A stretch of DNA of 14,014 nt from Pseudoneurospora amorphoporcata (GCA_033297205.1 MU859470.1:1-14014), one strand, 5' to 3'; shown: positions 1 to 8,277, numbered from the stretch's first letter. The notes: a model not told the origin generated them from the letters alone. Numbers and translations: made by a program.

Positions 1-95
<95 letters not shown>
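1..95. repeat. (TAT)n microsatellite
   Basis: An uninterrupted TAT/ATT/TTA trinucleotide tract of about 32 units runs from the window edge to position 95, so its full length is not visible. No reading frame is attached to it on the right. A perfect tract this long is likely to be length-variable between strains and prone to assembly error. Confidence 0.98.
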
Positions 96-98
<3 letters not shown>

Positions 99-620
99 GC
101 ACCACTACCAATAACGACTCTCGACGGCCATTACTATCCCATCTGGCAGGTATAGTTATACCCCGGTTTAAATTGCCGAGCTGACCATCATCGTTTGCAT
201 CTCAAATTCAACTGCCCGACGACAGCGACGACGGCCGCGATACACTTGAGTGGTGGTGATGAACTAGCTGGCGCAGTGGTAAGGTTATCTAGATAGACTT
301 TGGTATACTGGGAGATATCATGAGCAAGCTTGCTGCTGTGGCCTCTACAGCTTAACCGCTGACTTTGGGATTTATCTGTGTAATAATATCTCTTGTCAGA
401 TTTGAGCTCTTTGCTCTCCTTTTCGTTTTGATCTTTGCAACACCCCCAGCTCAGCTTACTTGACAAGCTCCCACCACCTCCCCATCCAACCACCTTGCTT
501 CCCAACGGTTCTCTCACAACCTAGCTATAGCTTCCTTTTGGTACTGCAACGAAGTCGTTGTTTTCTTTCTTTCTCTGCGGGCAATCTTTACCTACTTTGC
601 TTTACAGCCATGAACCAATG
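96..620 (+). promoter_or_regulatory. Promoter/5'-leader-like stretch ending at a truncated start codon
   Basis: This stretch has balanced composition, unlike the TA-rich DNA to its right. From about 400 it becomes pyrimidine-rich on the plus strand, with CT tracts, ttctttctttctct near 560-580 and no long plus-strand ORF, as in many fungal 5' leaders. It ends in acagccATGaacca, with an ATG at 610 that reads only Met-Asn-Gln before a TGA completed by the first base of a repeat copy at 621. One reading is a gene start whose body was lost when the repeat landed; it may equally be chance. A minus-strand ORF of 109 codons (188-517) matches no family I recognise and is not called. Confidence 0.3.
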
Positions 621-706
621 ACTAGGATTTCCTACAGGTGGTGGATGTAACGGCTCGTTTGTTGAAACCGGAGTAGGCTTAGCCGACCTTCTAAAACCCT
701 ACTCTT
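621..706 (-). repeat. Dispersed repeat copy 1 (nearly full unit, reverse orientation)
   Basis: Read on the minus strand it starts AAGAGTAGGG, passes through AGGTCGGCTAAGCC and CTCCGGTTTCAACAAACGAG, and ends in CACCTGTAGGAAATCCTAGT. It shares this order of blocks with copies near 3416, 3504, 10828, 11107 and 13196. It has GCCTACTCC where most copies have GCCCACTCC, a C-to-T type difference. It begins exactly where the promoter-like stretch on its left ends. Confidence 0.85.
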
Positions 707-788
707 ACATTCAACTACCCTCCTCTTCATATATTACACTAATGAAACGGATTCGAAGGTATATTGTACTTTTAAATAATACCACTAC

Positions 789-829
789 AACCGGAGTGGG
801 CTCAGCCGACCTCCATAAACTCCACTCTT
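789..829 (-). repeat. Dispersed repeat copy 2 (outer half only)
   Basis: The minus strand reads AAGAGTGGAGTTTATGGAGG, then TCGGCTGAGCCCACTCCGGTT, after which similarity to the other copies stops. It is in the same orientation as copy 1, with 82 bp between them. The inner part (GTTTCGAAAA onward) is missing, so this is a truncated copy. Confidence 0.8.
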
Positions 830-1280
830 ATATTTATAGTGGGCTGTCGTAGTGTGCGGTTTTCCCAATAATAACAAATATGGTGCAAAAATGTTTGAAA
901 GAAGTTGTTGCAGAATCTCTACAAAAGGTGGCTGAAACGTTCGAGAAATGGTAATATTATACGGATAATATCCCCGTACTTTTAGGGTCTTTGGCTAGGC
1001 ATTGTACGTCCTTTCGTAACATTATATTCTATTCTTCGGTGGGATATCGTACGTCCAAATACCCATATATAATATTATTGTAGGCGATTTTGGACAGCTC
1101 CGAAGGAATAGGAGTTGTACCTTACGCTAATCGCCGCTGTTAATAATTGTTAACAACTACTTACCCTATGGGAAAATATTGCTTTTAGATGGTATTATGT
1201 AGCCCGTGGCGTTATTTAAGATAAGGGTCCGATTTCAAACCACGACGGGAAGGTATGTTATAGGTTGTAGTTTTATGACA

Positions 1281-1569
1281 TGTTGTGAGATCACGAACAA
1301 CGAGAGCAAGCGTGTATACGGTTGGTTTTTGGTATGTTGTCTATGCTAGCGAGGGAAGGAGAGATTGGCGAGTCTGAAAGGTTAGAAAGTGGTGCGGTCT
1401 GGGCACGGCACGGTGGGTACGGCATAGAGCATGTGACTCTGGCCCAGTGCCCTAGTTGCCTGCCTGGGACCCACCAATATATGTGGTATATAAGCGTGCA
1501 GTTCGTGTTTTGTCTAGTGAATAGAATATTGAGCTATCTTTTAGTAGTTTAGCGGATGGGTATTATACA
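1281..1569 (+). mobile_element. Candidate solo LTR or LTR fragment
   Basis: The segment opens with TGTTGTGAGATCACGAACAA and has a TATA box (TATATAA at 1487-1493) followed by GCGTGCAGTTCGTGTTTTGT, an arrangement typical of the U3/R part of a fungal LTR. Its composition is more GC-balanced than the flanks. I set the right edge at a CA near 1569 only because LTRs end in CA; no matching target-site duplication is visible. A 76-codon ORF inside it (1322-1552) does not look like a real protein. It could instead be an orphan promoter. Confidence 0.35.
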
Positions 1570-1835
1570 CCCTTCTTTAATACTTTTGCTATAATAGTAG
1601 ATTGGCCATAGTAGCTATATATTATTCGTATATCGTAAGTATTATAAGAAAAAAAACGCTCTTAGGGATTAGGGATAGTATGGAAACGCCTCCTCCGGCC
1701 GAAACGGCCCGCTTACACGGTAGGTAATAATAAAAGTAATTTATTGCGCCTTCCTTATAAGGTCTGTAATGGCTCTTTCCAAAACCTGGGGTAACCTTCT
1801 CCTCTCCTCTTCTCTTGATACCACTTATCGCCCCC

Positions 1836-2728
1836 TCAATGCCTATTGTCCGAGCACTCGTTGCACATGTCTCCGGGGTACTGGACGCTCTTGCCGCAAC
1901 TACAGGTTCTGCAGGCGCAGATGTATTGCCCGCCCTCGGAGGGGGAGACGTACGGGTAGCTGGAGAAGTCGCTGCTCATACGGCTCTGGGAGCCCGAAAA
2001 ATCGTCGGAGAACCCATAGTAGGTATAGGGTTGGGATAATTGGCTTATATTGCCTCTCCTACGTACAGCGTTTTGTCGGGGCTGTACCTTCTTGTTTCTA
2101 TAGGCTTGTGAGGCTCGTGAATGCGATAAATGGGTGGCGCCAGTGGGGTTACCGCGACGAATAGAGCACTCCCGGAAATGGCGTTTCAGAATATCACTTC
2201 TGGAAAACGTATGTTGGCATAAGACACACGTATAGGGTCGGTCGCCGGTATCTATCTAACTATTAGATCTTGGACATTTAATAAGTGGAAAGAAAGTCAT
2301 ATAAATTAAAACTTACGGCGGAGCATATGCCTCGCAAGGTATCTCTTTTGTTTGAATGTTTTTGTGCAGTGTAGGCAGGGGAACCTTCCATTGGCATCTT
2401 TTAGGGGAATTTGGCTATTAGTAGACCCGCTTCCGGTAGCCGGAGCTGTAGTACTAAGAATGTTACGGCCTTCTTGGGAGTTGGTGACATAAGTAGGATG
2501 ATTGTCCTGGGGAAGGATTGACGTTTGAGCGGCCATAAGTAGGCTCTGGTCGAAGGAAGACGCCAGGGTAAGAGGTGGTAGATACGACGTAGCGGTAGTG
2601 GATGGGGGCATTATAGCCGAAGGTGTCGCGTAAAATTGCTGGGGATATGGTTTGCTATCTGTACTTATGATCGGATAAACAGCGCTATGGCGAGCGCCGT
2701 TGGGGGAGGAGGTAACATAACTAGCCAT
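1836..2728 (-). CDS. C2H2/C2HC zinc-finger protein, probable transcription factor (2 exons)
   Basis: Two exons are supported: 2728-2317 and 2251-1836, separated by a 65-bp intron (GTAAGT donor, CTAAT branch, ATAG acceptor). Splicing restores the second histidine of finger 1. The 275-residue product has a Ser/Thr/Pro-rich N-terminus (1-110). Finger 1 uses C118, C121, H134 and H138. A classic TGDRPYTC linker leads to finger 2 with C146, C149, H162 and C166 (C2HC). The following block SIRRGNPTGATHLSH is characteristic of a fungal family of paired-finger regulators. The end carries six cysteines in 22 residues (C249, C251, C254, C256, C267, C270), which I do not recognise as part of that family. 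Nuclear DNA binding is inferred. The ATG at 2728 is the first in-frame Met after an upstream stop, but the true start may lie further upstream (see 2729-3231). Confidence 0.85.
2252..2316 (-). other. Intron of the zinc-finger gene
   Basis: On the minus strand the donor is GTAAGT (2316-2311) and the acceptor AG is 2253-2252, after a CTAATAG branch-like stretch. Reading through it gives a stop at 2308-2306 just before finger 1 is complete. Removing it joins the codon C|AT for the last zinc-ligand histidine and continues directly into the TGDRPY linker, which strongly supports the splice. Confidence 0.9.
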
Positions 2729-3231
2729 ATTAGTAGTAGAAATAAGCGTATCAGAGGTTGCCGCTTTCGGGGTATATTGCTGTAGGAAGGCTATTGTGTA
2801 GAGGGATAGTAGTGGTGGATTCTTATCACTTCTACTAAAATAGGTGCGGAGAAATAGTTGAAGGCGAAACGTTAGTTGAAGCTGTCGACATATTTATAAT
2901 ATTTTTCATTTAGCAGAGTTGGTATTAGTATATAATAATTAGACACTACATCCCGCCCAATCAAAATATATACTACACAGCAACGAATTATTTTATTATA
3001 CTTACACCTATTTTGCCAATAAAAGTTATGAGTGGGTTGGCACTGAAATAGAAGTTTCCGCCCGTTATTAAAGTCCTTCGGTATTTCGTTTACTGTGTTG
3101 TCCATTCGATAATCTACCTCTTGCGAGAATCTCATCCAGGGAGCTTCTAGACCCACAGAACTCGTATATTGACGTGTATAGTCCAGCGACCACTCCTGAT
3201 TGTTGGCCTGTGGAAAAATCTCTTTGTCCAT
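2729..3231 (-). pseudogene. Possible decayed 5' part of the zinc-finger gene
   Basis: Upstream of the called start, the minus strand has an ORF from ATG 3231 (MDKEIFPQANNQEWSLDY...) reaching FYWQNR near 3007. There a GTAAGT donor (3005-3000), a TACTAAT branch and a CAG acceptor (2884-2882) define a plausible 124-bp intron. The next exon in matching phase reads STNVSPSTISPHLF, then meets TAG, TAG, TGA and TAA within six codons, then resumes as ESTTTIPLHNSLPTAIYPES in a frame one step away from the finger frame. This could be an N-terminus ruined by C-to-T mutations and a frameshift, or untranslated leader with lucky open frames. I do not recognise the peptide. Confidence 0.3.
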
Positions 3232-3328
3232 TCTGTAGCTCGGGGTTGGACTTGTGCCAAATCGGTTTCAGACTGGGTTGCGGAATCGAACTCGGATATC
3301 GGTGGAGGGTTGAGAGGAGCGGACGCCA

Positions 3329-3383
3329 AATTCGAAAAACGAGCCGTCACACCCACCACCTACAGAACAACCCTAATCGTATT
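3329..3383 (+). repeat. Dispersed repeat copy 3 (inner half)
   Basis: The inner blocks are present: AATTCGAAAAACGAGCCGTC, then the CACACCCACCACCTACAG core and CCCTAATCGTATT. The outer AAGAGTGG...GGTCGGCTGAGCC half is absent or unrecognisable. It lies just upstream of the decayed zinc-finger 5' region and 33 bp before the foldback pair. Confidence 0.75.
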
Positions 3384-3415
3384 ACCTAATTACATAGGAA
3401 AGCTAGGATAAAGAC

Positions 3416-3560
3416 AAGAGTGGAGGCCTAGGAGGTCGGCTGAGCCTATTCCGGTTTCGAAAAAATGAGCCGTTATACGACTAGGATTTCCTGCAGGTGG
3501 TAGACGGCGCGTTTTTCGAAACCGGAGTGGGATTAGTCGACCTCCTAAGACTTCACTCTT
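3416..3560. repeat. Foldback pair of dispersed repeat copies (145-bp near-palindrome)
   Basis: Left arm 3416-3473 and right arm 3504-3560 are inverted copies of one sequence, both reading inward from AAGAGTG via GGTCG and CTATTCCGG/CACTCCGG to TTTCGAAAAA and GCCGT, with a 30-bp spacer. The spacer is the inner block (CACCTGCAGGAAATCCTAGT) in reverse orientation, so it belongs to the right-hand copy, and the left copy is truncated at the junction. The arms differ mostly by transitions. The whole segment could fold into a long hairpin. No ORF is present. Confidence 0.9.
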
Positions 3561-3807
3561 GATTTCATTCGTATTACTCGCCATTATCGAGACCCACCGG
3601 GATAGGAGCCTGGTTAATTGGGTAGGGTTTCGAGCGTATCGAAGCATATTGAAAGCGGTCTAGCTCTTGCGCTGTCCATAATCCCTATCCTTCGTGTCTT
3701 TTTCCTATCGTAGACTCACATATTATGTAGTGGGCTTTCTGCATCTAATCTTTTTGGGTTAAAGAATTAATTATTGTAATACTCGCCAGATCTACAAAAT
3801 CGACCGT

Positions 3808-3834
3808 CTAACTAGTAGTAGAGCTACTAGTTAG
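3808..3834. repeat. Perfect 11-bp inverted repeat (hairpin)
   Basis: CTAACTAGTAG (3808-3818) and CTACTAGTTAG (3824-3834) are exact reverse complements around the 5-nt loop TAGAG. It sits about 420 bp upstream of the membrane-protein gene in otherwise featureless AT-rich DNA. Function is unknown; a palindromic protein-binding site or a transposon-end remnant are both possible. Confidence 0.8.
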
Positions 3835-4254
3835 GACTATTAATTCGTATACGACTCGTAATTCGTACAATGTTCTTGGCCCCGGTCTATAGATGTTATC
3901 TATATTTTTGAAATATAATTAGGAGGTGTAAATTATATTTAGACTATATATTTATCCGAGTAAACCCCCTAACCGGCAGCCGTCGGAAGCTAGTAGGAAA
4001 CCAGTCCTAAGTCGAATATCCATCTTCTCTAAGCCTATTTAGCCGAACTCCCCACTAAAATCAATCCAGGACCGAAGCCTATAAAAGAAGCACTATTGCT
4101 CGATGCCACCTACATTAACTATCAATCCCGACATCCTTAAACTTTTGCATTTTATATTATCGCGCCTCTATCCTCTCGACAAAACTTTAACTTCCACTTC
4201 GTACCTCTTATTATAGGTTCCCCTACAGGCTCACTCATAGTAGTTACCTAAACC
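3835..4254 (+). promoter_or_regulatory. Upstream region of the membrane-protein gene
   Basis: No gene is seen here. The first part is AT-rich. From about 4100 the plus strand becomes C/T- and A-rich without G runs (for example CTCTATCCTCTCGACAAAAC near 4166), as in fungal leaders, and leads to ACCATGTCG at the start codon. TATA-like AT stretches occur at 3900-3955 and 4150-4160, but none is a convincing single TATA box. Confidence 0.4.
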
Positions 4255-6033
4255 ATGTCGGGACGACAACCACTAGGGCAGCCGCCCAATGTCTCGGATT
4301 CTTGGCGCCAGGTCGAGGTAGGCGAGAATGATAGTTTCGACACCTCATTAATGCCCGACGATTATAATTGCAACGATATAATCCTATCCAGTCAAAGCGA
4401 TGACTCGCATACAAATGGAAGCCAACCATTCAGTTTGGACGGATCTCAGCCATTCAGTATAGGAGGGTCACAGGACGAGAGTCTCGAAAGTTTCCTGCAC
4501 AAAGCCGAACAGGATGGTCTACTTATCAGAAGAACTCCCTTCGCCCCCTCGATACCACAATCTATACGGCACGCGTCTCGGCAATATATGGGAGAACAGA
4601 TTCAGCCAGCACAAGCGTTTTACATTCCGATTGTCGATCTCAATAGCAGACCATCCAATACACCGTCATCCATAACAGTACAACAATTTCTATCCTTATT
4701 ATCTAGTCCTCGCCAACGTCAGATATACCGTCCCAGCAGTCGAACGTTAATAGGCTCCCGCGAGGATCCTCATTCACTTGATGAGGATACCGCAATTAAT
4801 GCGGATATTGAGGAGAGGGTCGAAGGAATGAAGAGGTCTAGGATACCAAAACGACAACCGGCGCTAGAAATCAAGGGATTTTTTTACCGGTTCTTCAACT
4901 CTATACCCAATGCCATTTTCAACACCTTATCTCGGGCTTTGGGAGTCGTACGCTTTGCGTTTAGGTATACACAAAAACCCATCGCCATTCTAGCATCCGT
5001 CTACCTCATCTTTAGCCTCCTTTCAATAGTCCAGAATATGGCAACGCTATCTCTCTATACGGCCTTATCGCCAATATTTCGTGTGCCAGACGCGAAGTGG
5101 TTCAACCTGCCATTTTACCTGGACACTTCTACTAAAACGAACGCCCACATCAAGTTGGACTCTGTAATAGAGATTCAGGATCGTTTCGAAGGAGTTTTAG
5201 AGAAAGCGGCAGAGAGTGCTTCGCTACCTTTGGAGATGAAGCGCTCCGAATTAGCCATTCGCGGCTTGCGCACCGTGGTCCTATACAGGCAACTTCACGG
5301 CAGAGAACAACTAATCCTTGAATTCGACGGGTACATCGACGCCGCAAGCTCGGCAACGTGGGATCTTCAAATGTTTAATACCCACGTCGGCTCAACCATT
5401 GATTTTATAATCAGCGTTAGCCAATGGACATCTCGGTACATCGATGAACTATCAGATGATATAGAGCACCATAGTATTATAGGTAAGTGGTGGGACTGGG
5501 TGTTCTCCTCTTTTCAGCCAACTACTAATATGGAGCGCAAACTTTCCAACCAATATATCGACCATACAATCGGTATCTCAGATAACATTGCGAACCTAAT
5601 AAGAGAAACGCAAGCCGTACTGGTCACGCTATAGAGGGTAGAAGACCACCTAGAAATCATATATGATTTCGTGACTAGGGCTCAGGAACACATACAGGCA
5701 AAGAAGGAGGAGGTCTTTTGGCTCTGGACCTATATCGGCTTCAAATCCGGAAACGCCAAGAGCTACAACAACCAGCTGGCCTTAATTAGCAAGGTCGAGG
5801 ACCAGTGCTCGGAAGCCGTGAAGCAGGTTAGCGAACTCATTGTCCAACTTCAGAATATTCAGGCCAGTTTCAACAGGCTAAGAGACCGGGTTGATGTGGA
5901 TGTTGAAATTATTGAGAGACTAAAATCGGCGAGGAACAAGATAAGAGATACTGAGATTGAGCGTGTGCGGGAGGCGTTGGCTAGGGGAAAAGAGCAGTTA
6001 CCGGAGTTGGAGGCAGCGGCGTACAGCTTGTAA
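4255..6033 (+). CDS. Single-pass membrane protein with C-terminal coiled coil, interrupted by one in-frame TAG
   Basis: One reading frame of 592 codons runs from ATG 4255 to TAA 6031-6033, broken only by TAG at 5632-5634 (codon 460). Residues 1-200 are polar and low-complexity, with GSQPFS twice (55-60, 63-68) and a third GSQ, ending in a basic patch KRSRIPKR (193-200). A hydrophobic segment at about 241-265 (KPIAILASVYLIFSLLSIVQ) is a likely transmembrane helix. The rest is charged and helical, with heptad-like stretches at about 300-320, 445-480 and 510-590, including VEIIERLKSARNKIRDTEIE. I do not recognise a named family, although it reads like a conserved ascomycete hypothetical; a nuclear-envelope or ER anchor role would be a guess. 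The protein quality continues unchanged after the TAG, so the stop is recent, edited, or read through. No intron removes it in frame. Confidence 0.8.
5632..5634 (+). other. In-frame TAG inside the membrane-protein reading frame
   Basis: The context is GTC ACG CTA TAG AGG GTA GAA GAC. The codon could derive from CAG by C-to-T at CpA, or from TGG by the same change on the other strand; both are the transitions RIP makes. The adenine is preceded by T, the favoured neighbour for fungal A-to-I mRNA editing, which would turn UAG into UGG (Trp). If neither rescue occurs, the product is 459 residues, keeping the membrane helix but losing the last 132 residues. Confidence 0.9.
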
Positions 6034-6300
6034 CTGGGAATTGAAGACGATAATATAGACTTTTTTACGGCCTAGTAGAAGCTTGGGAGGGTAGTGCTGA
6101 CTCGTCCTAATCAAGAGCGAAACAAAGCATCTATTTAGGGTTCTATGCCGAAATGTAACTTAATGGTAGGTAGAATATTAGAAGGATGTAGACGGAAAGT
6201 TTTCAAACCAAATACTATTAATAAGCTTAGGTTTCCTCCTCGCTTTTCTGATAAGAGGCGATTTAGGCCTAACGAATAGAATTACAACCAAGATTTACGA
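6034..6300. other. Intergenic stretch with no recognised feature
   Basis: This is the 3' side of the membrane-protein gene. I see no ORF of note, no repeat copy and no clear hairpin. The part from about 6225 stays open in the frame of the LINE fragment that follows and could be its more degraded upstream end. Confidence 0.5.
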
Positions 6301-6501
6301 AAAGTTTACTCCGTACTTCTTGCTGACTATCGGTTACTTCGTGCCGAAGCTTCTGAGCGTTTTGTCCCCTACTCTCTTATTAAGATGATCACAAATTGGG
6401 TAGTCGCCCTCGTGGCGGAGGAACACGGGCTCCTCCCGGAGGGACAGATGGGGAATAGGAAGGGGAGATCGACGGAGCTTGCGGTCAGGGTAGTTCGCTA
6501 A
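6301..6501 (+). mobile_element. Degenerate LINE (Tad1-like) reverse-transcriptase fragment
   Basis: The plus strand reads KVYSVLLADYRLLRAEASER, continues with VPYSLIKMITNWVVALVAEE and ends with HGLLPEGQMGNRKGRSTELA, VRVVR and TAA. The block AEEHGLLPEGQMGNRKGRSTE matches the conserved region between RT motifs 1 and 2 of fungal non-LTR retrotransposons (residues xLxxxAExHxLLPxxQxGxRxGRSTE), in which DYR also starts a conserved YRPIxLL motif. Only about 67 codons survive. The catalytic YADD box, endonuclease and tail are absent, so it is an inert relic that fills the gap between the membrane-protein gene and the CorA-like pseudogene. Confidence 0.7.
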
Positions 6502-6613
6502 TCTCCACATGAACCATCTCACTCACTGTCATCATGATTTAACTGATAAGTAATGTAACAATACACAAAGAAATAAACGTAAAAAAACAATCCGGCAAAT
6601 CTATCGTTTTAAC

Positions 6614-6775
6614 TCTCAGGCCTTACTCAACTCTGGTCTCCGACCCTGCTGGCTCATCATCATCGCACCCACCTGCGTCGCTCTAGCCCGAAAGCGTCGA
6701 CGATCTTCGGCACCAGAAGAGGAAGAGCATTCCGACGACAAGCAAAAAGTTCGCAGACTTGAAAGTCGTGACTAG
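6614..6775 (+). other. Unassigned coding-like segment, possible terminal exon
   Basis: After a possible acceptor (TTTTAACTCTCAG, ending at 6619), one frame reads GLRPCWLIIIAPTCVALARK, then RRRSSAPEEEEHSDDKQKVR and RLESRD before TAG at 6773. This is a hydrophobic helix followed by a basic and acidic tail. A second frame is also open apart from one TAG, so the choice is uncertain. GC content is clearly above the flanks. I do not recognise a family, and no start codon or upstream exon is visible. It is probably a gene remnant. Confidence 0.25.
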
Positions 6776-7045
6776 TTATAATATTAGTTTTGTATTTATT
6801 GAAATTTATTTGTGGTGTTTAGGAACTGGATAATTGGTAACAGTTTTGTTAAAATCAGAAATGAGGATATAGTTATATCGCCACACGTAGCTACTGATTT
6901 TACTGTTGCCGCAACCTCCGGCTAAAAGCGCAATGCTCATGCCGCCCGCCCTGGTAGTAGCGCGCAAAGACAAGCGCCTAACAAACTGTTCCCTACTCCT
7001 AGGCGTCAACGCACGTATAAATACCTCCAGTAAATTGCCGTCGTT
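6776..7045. other. Stretch upstream of the CorA-like pseudogene, no supported gene
   Basis: Open frames exist on both strands from about 6900 to 7140, but none shows a recognisable domain. The minus-strand frame (7141-6806) lies largely opposite a hydrophilic plus-strand frame, so its hydrophobic look is expected from complementary codons. If the CorA-like gene once had an N-terminal region, it should have lain here, but it is not recognisable. Confidence 0.4.
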
Positions 7046-7486
7046 ATGGGCAATATATTTATGGGGCGTGCCGAATCCCGAAGAAGGCTTGATGGTCACC
7101 ATGACCAAGTTGAGGACAAACATGATGAGGATCATTGCCAAAAACCGTTTAGGGACGCGTGCAATCCGTCATGTAGATGGAGGTGGACTGATTATGATGG
7201 AAAGATAGATCAGTATGGCTGTGATCAGTGCAGAAGTGACATCAAGAAGGTCTCTCAGCTCGTCATGGTCGATCAGCTCTGGATGTGGGTTCTCGACGAA
7301 GAAACTGTTATCACATCCTTCCCACGACGCTATAGTGTCAACCAGCATGATCTGTCCGGTGTACACAGGTCAATACGCCAGCGATTATAGTCTGTCCGAA
7401 AGAACCAGATAAGGTCTGTCTACGACCTGGCTCTGATCATCCTCGACGAGTGTTCCAACACATTCTTCGATCGTATCAGAGCCGAT

Positions 7487-7560
7487 GTTGTGGCACATCC
7501 ATTTTCCCTTCTTCACCACTTACCACTCTTACATCACGGCTAATCAACGACTATTACCAG
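7487..7560 (+). other. Intron 1 of the CorA-like pseudogene
   Basis: The donor GTTGTG follows FFDRIRAD, a CTAATC branch lies 19 bp before the end, and the acceptor is CCAG. Joining gives ...FFDRIRAD-EGQPQVVDIF, which matches the spacing in the family and shifts to the frame that is open downstream. Confidence 0.75.
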
Positions 7561-7611
7561 GAGGGACAACCCCAAGTCGTTGATATCTTTTCTGAGGCCA
7601 TTGGCCGCATG

Positions 7612-7676
7612 GTATGTGTTGCTGACCATTTCTTGGCGACTTGCAGCATTGCTGATTATTATCGAACACTCCCAAG
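7612..7676 (+). other. Intron 2 of the CorA-like pseudogene
   Basis: A GTATGT donor follows SEAIGRM and the acceptor is CCCAAG, 65 bp long. The next exon then reads TNQHTISF, stop, HVWHWI, stop, QASEIY, which follows the family pattern (relatives have a similar ISFxHLWHWT stretch) apart from the two stops. Confidence 0.75.
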
Positions 7677-7811
7677 ACGAACCAACACACCATATCCTTC
7701 TAGCACGTATGGCATTGGATATAGCAGGCGTCTGAAATCTATCATGCCAAGTCCAAGTATGTGTATTCGTTAGAATTGCATATGCCTCTACTCGATATCA
7801 ACCCGGAGGGT

Positions 7812-7878
7812 GTAAGTAGCCTGCCTTGTCTCTGATGCGTTCATACTACACTATGAATTACTCTGACTATTTCTATAG
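7812..7878 (+). other. Intron 3 of the CorA-like pseudogene
   Basis: A GTAAGT donor follows LLDINPEG, the acceptor is CTATAG, and the length is 67 bp. Splicing produces NPEG-KLQREVKDI, the continuous conserved motif of the family. Confidence 0.9.
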
Positions 7879-8277
7879 AAGCTGCAGCGGGAGGTAAAAG
7901 ACATTCTCGATGAGTTGGACATCATGCTCCATGTTCACAGAAAACAGAGAGATTTGATCAGACGGTTCTACAAGCACGTTGAGCACATATTGGACCCAGA
8001 AGGCCGAGATAATAGCAACGACTTCAAAGAGGATTATACGAATCCAACTGCTGATGAGCGCTATCGCAACTTCAAAGGCTTTCCTTTTCCTGGGGAATCG
8101 GAAGCTGAACTAAACAGAGATCGCTCACGGACCAGGGAGTATGAAAGGGCGAAAATGATCAAAAGACAACAGCTGGTCCGGTTTCGGATTCAATATCAAG
8201 AGTTGCTCTCACAAGTGGGGGATCGACTCGAAGAACTGGAGGGTCTTCGAAGTGTAGCAAAGAGCACTGCTGATAAT

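Noticed and set aside
265..279. TAGCTGGCGCAGTGG resembles a Pol III A box, suggesting a tRNA or SINE head
   Set aside because: No B box (GGTTCGANNCC) follows at a usable distance, and no cloverleaf could be drawn.
188..517. Minus-strand ORF of 109 codons
   Set aside because: No motif, low-complexity start (GWGGGGS), and it overlaps a pyrimidine-rich leader-like stretch of the other strand.
1769..2164. Plus-strand ORFs over the zinc-finger exon 2
   Set aside because: They are antisense to a clearly coding exon and give Arg/Cys-rich nonsense without any domain.
5483..5634. GTAAGT at 5483 as donor of an intron that would remove the TAG at 5632
   Set aside because: The 152-bp excision (to AG 5634) shifts the frame away from the long downstream ORF, and the 35-bp alternative (to CAG 5517) hits a stop at once. 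The sequence in between reads as good protein.
6806..7366. Minus-strand frames with two hydrophobic stretches that could be a membrane protein
   Set aside because: The right-hand part is exactly antisense to the conserved CorA-like exon, the first codon is GTG, and a TGA at 7171-7169 divides the frame. Hydrophobic antisense reading is expected opposite hydrophilic codons.
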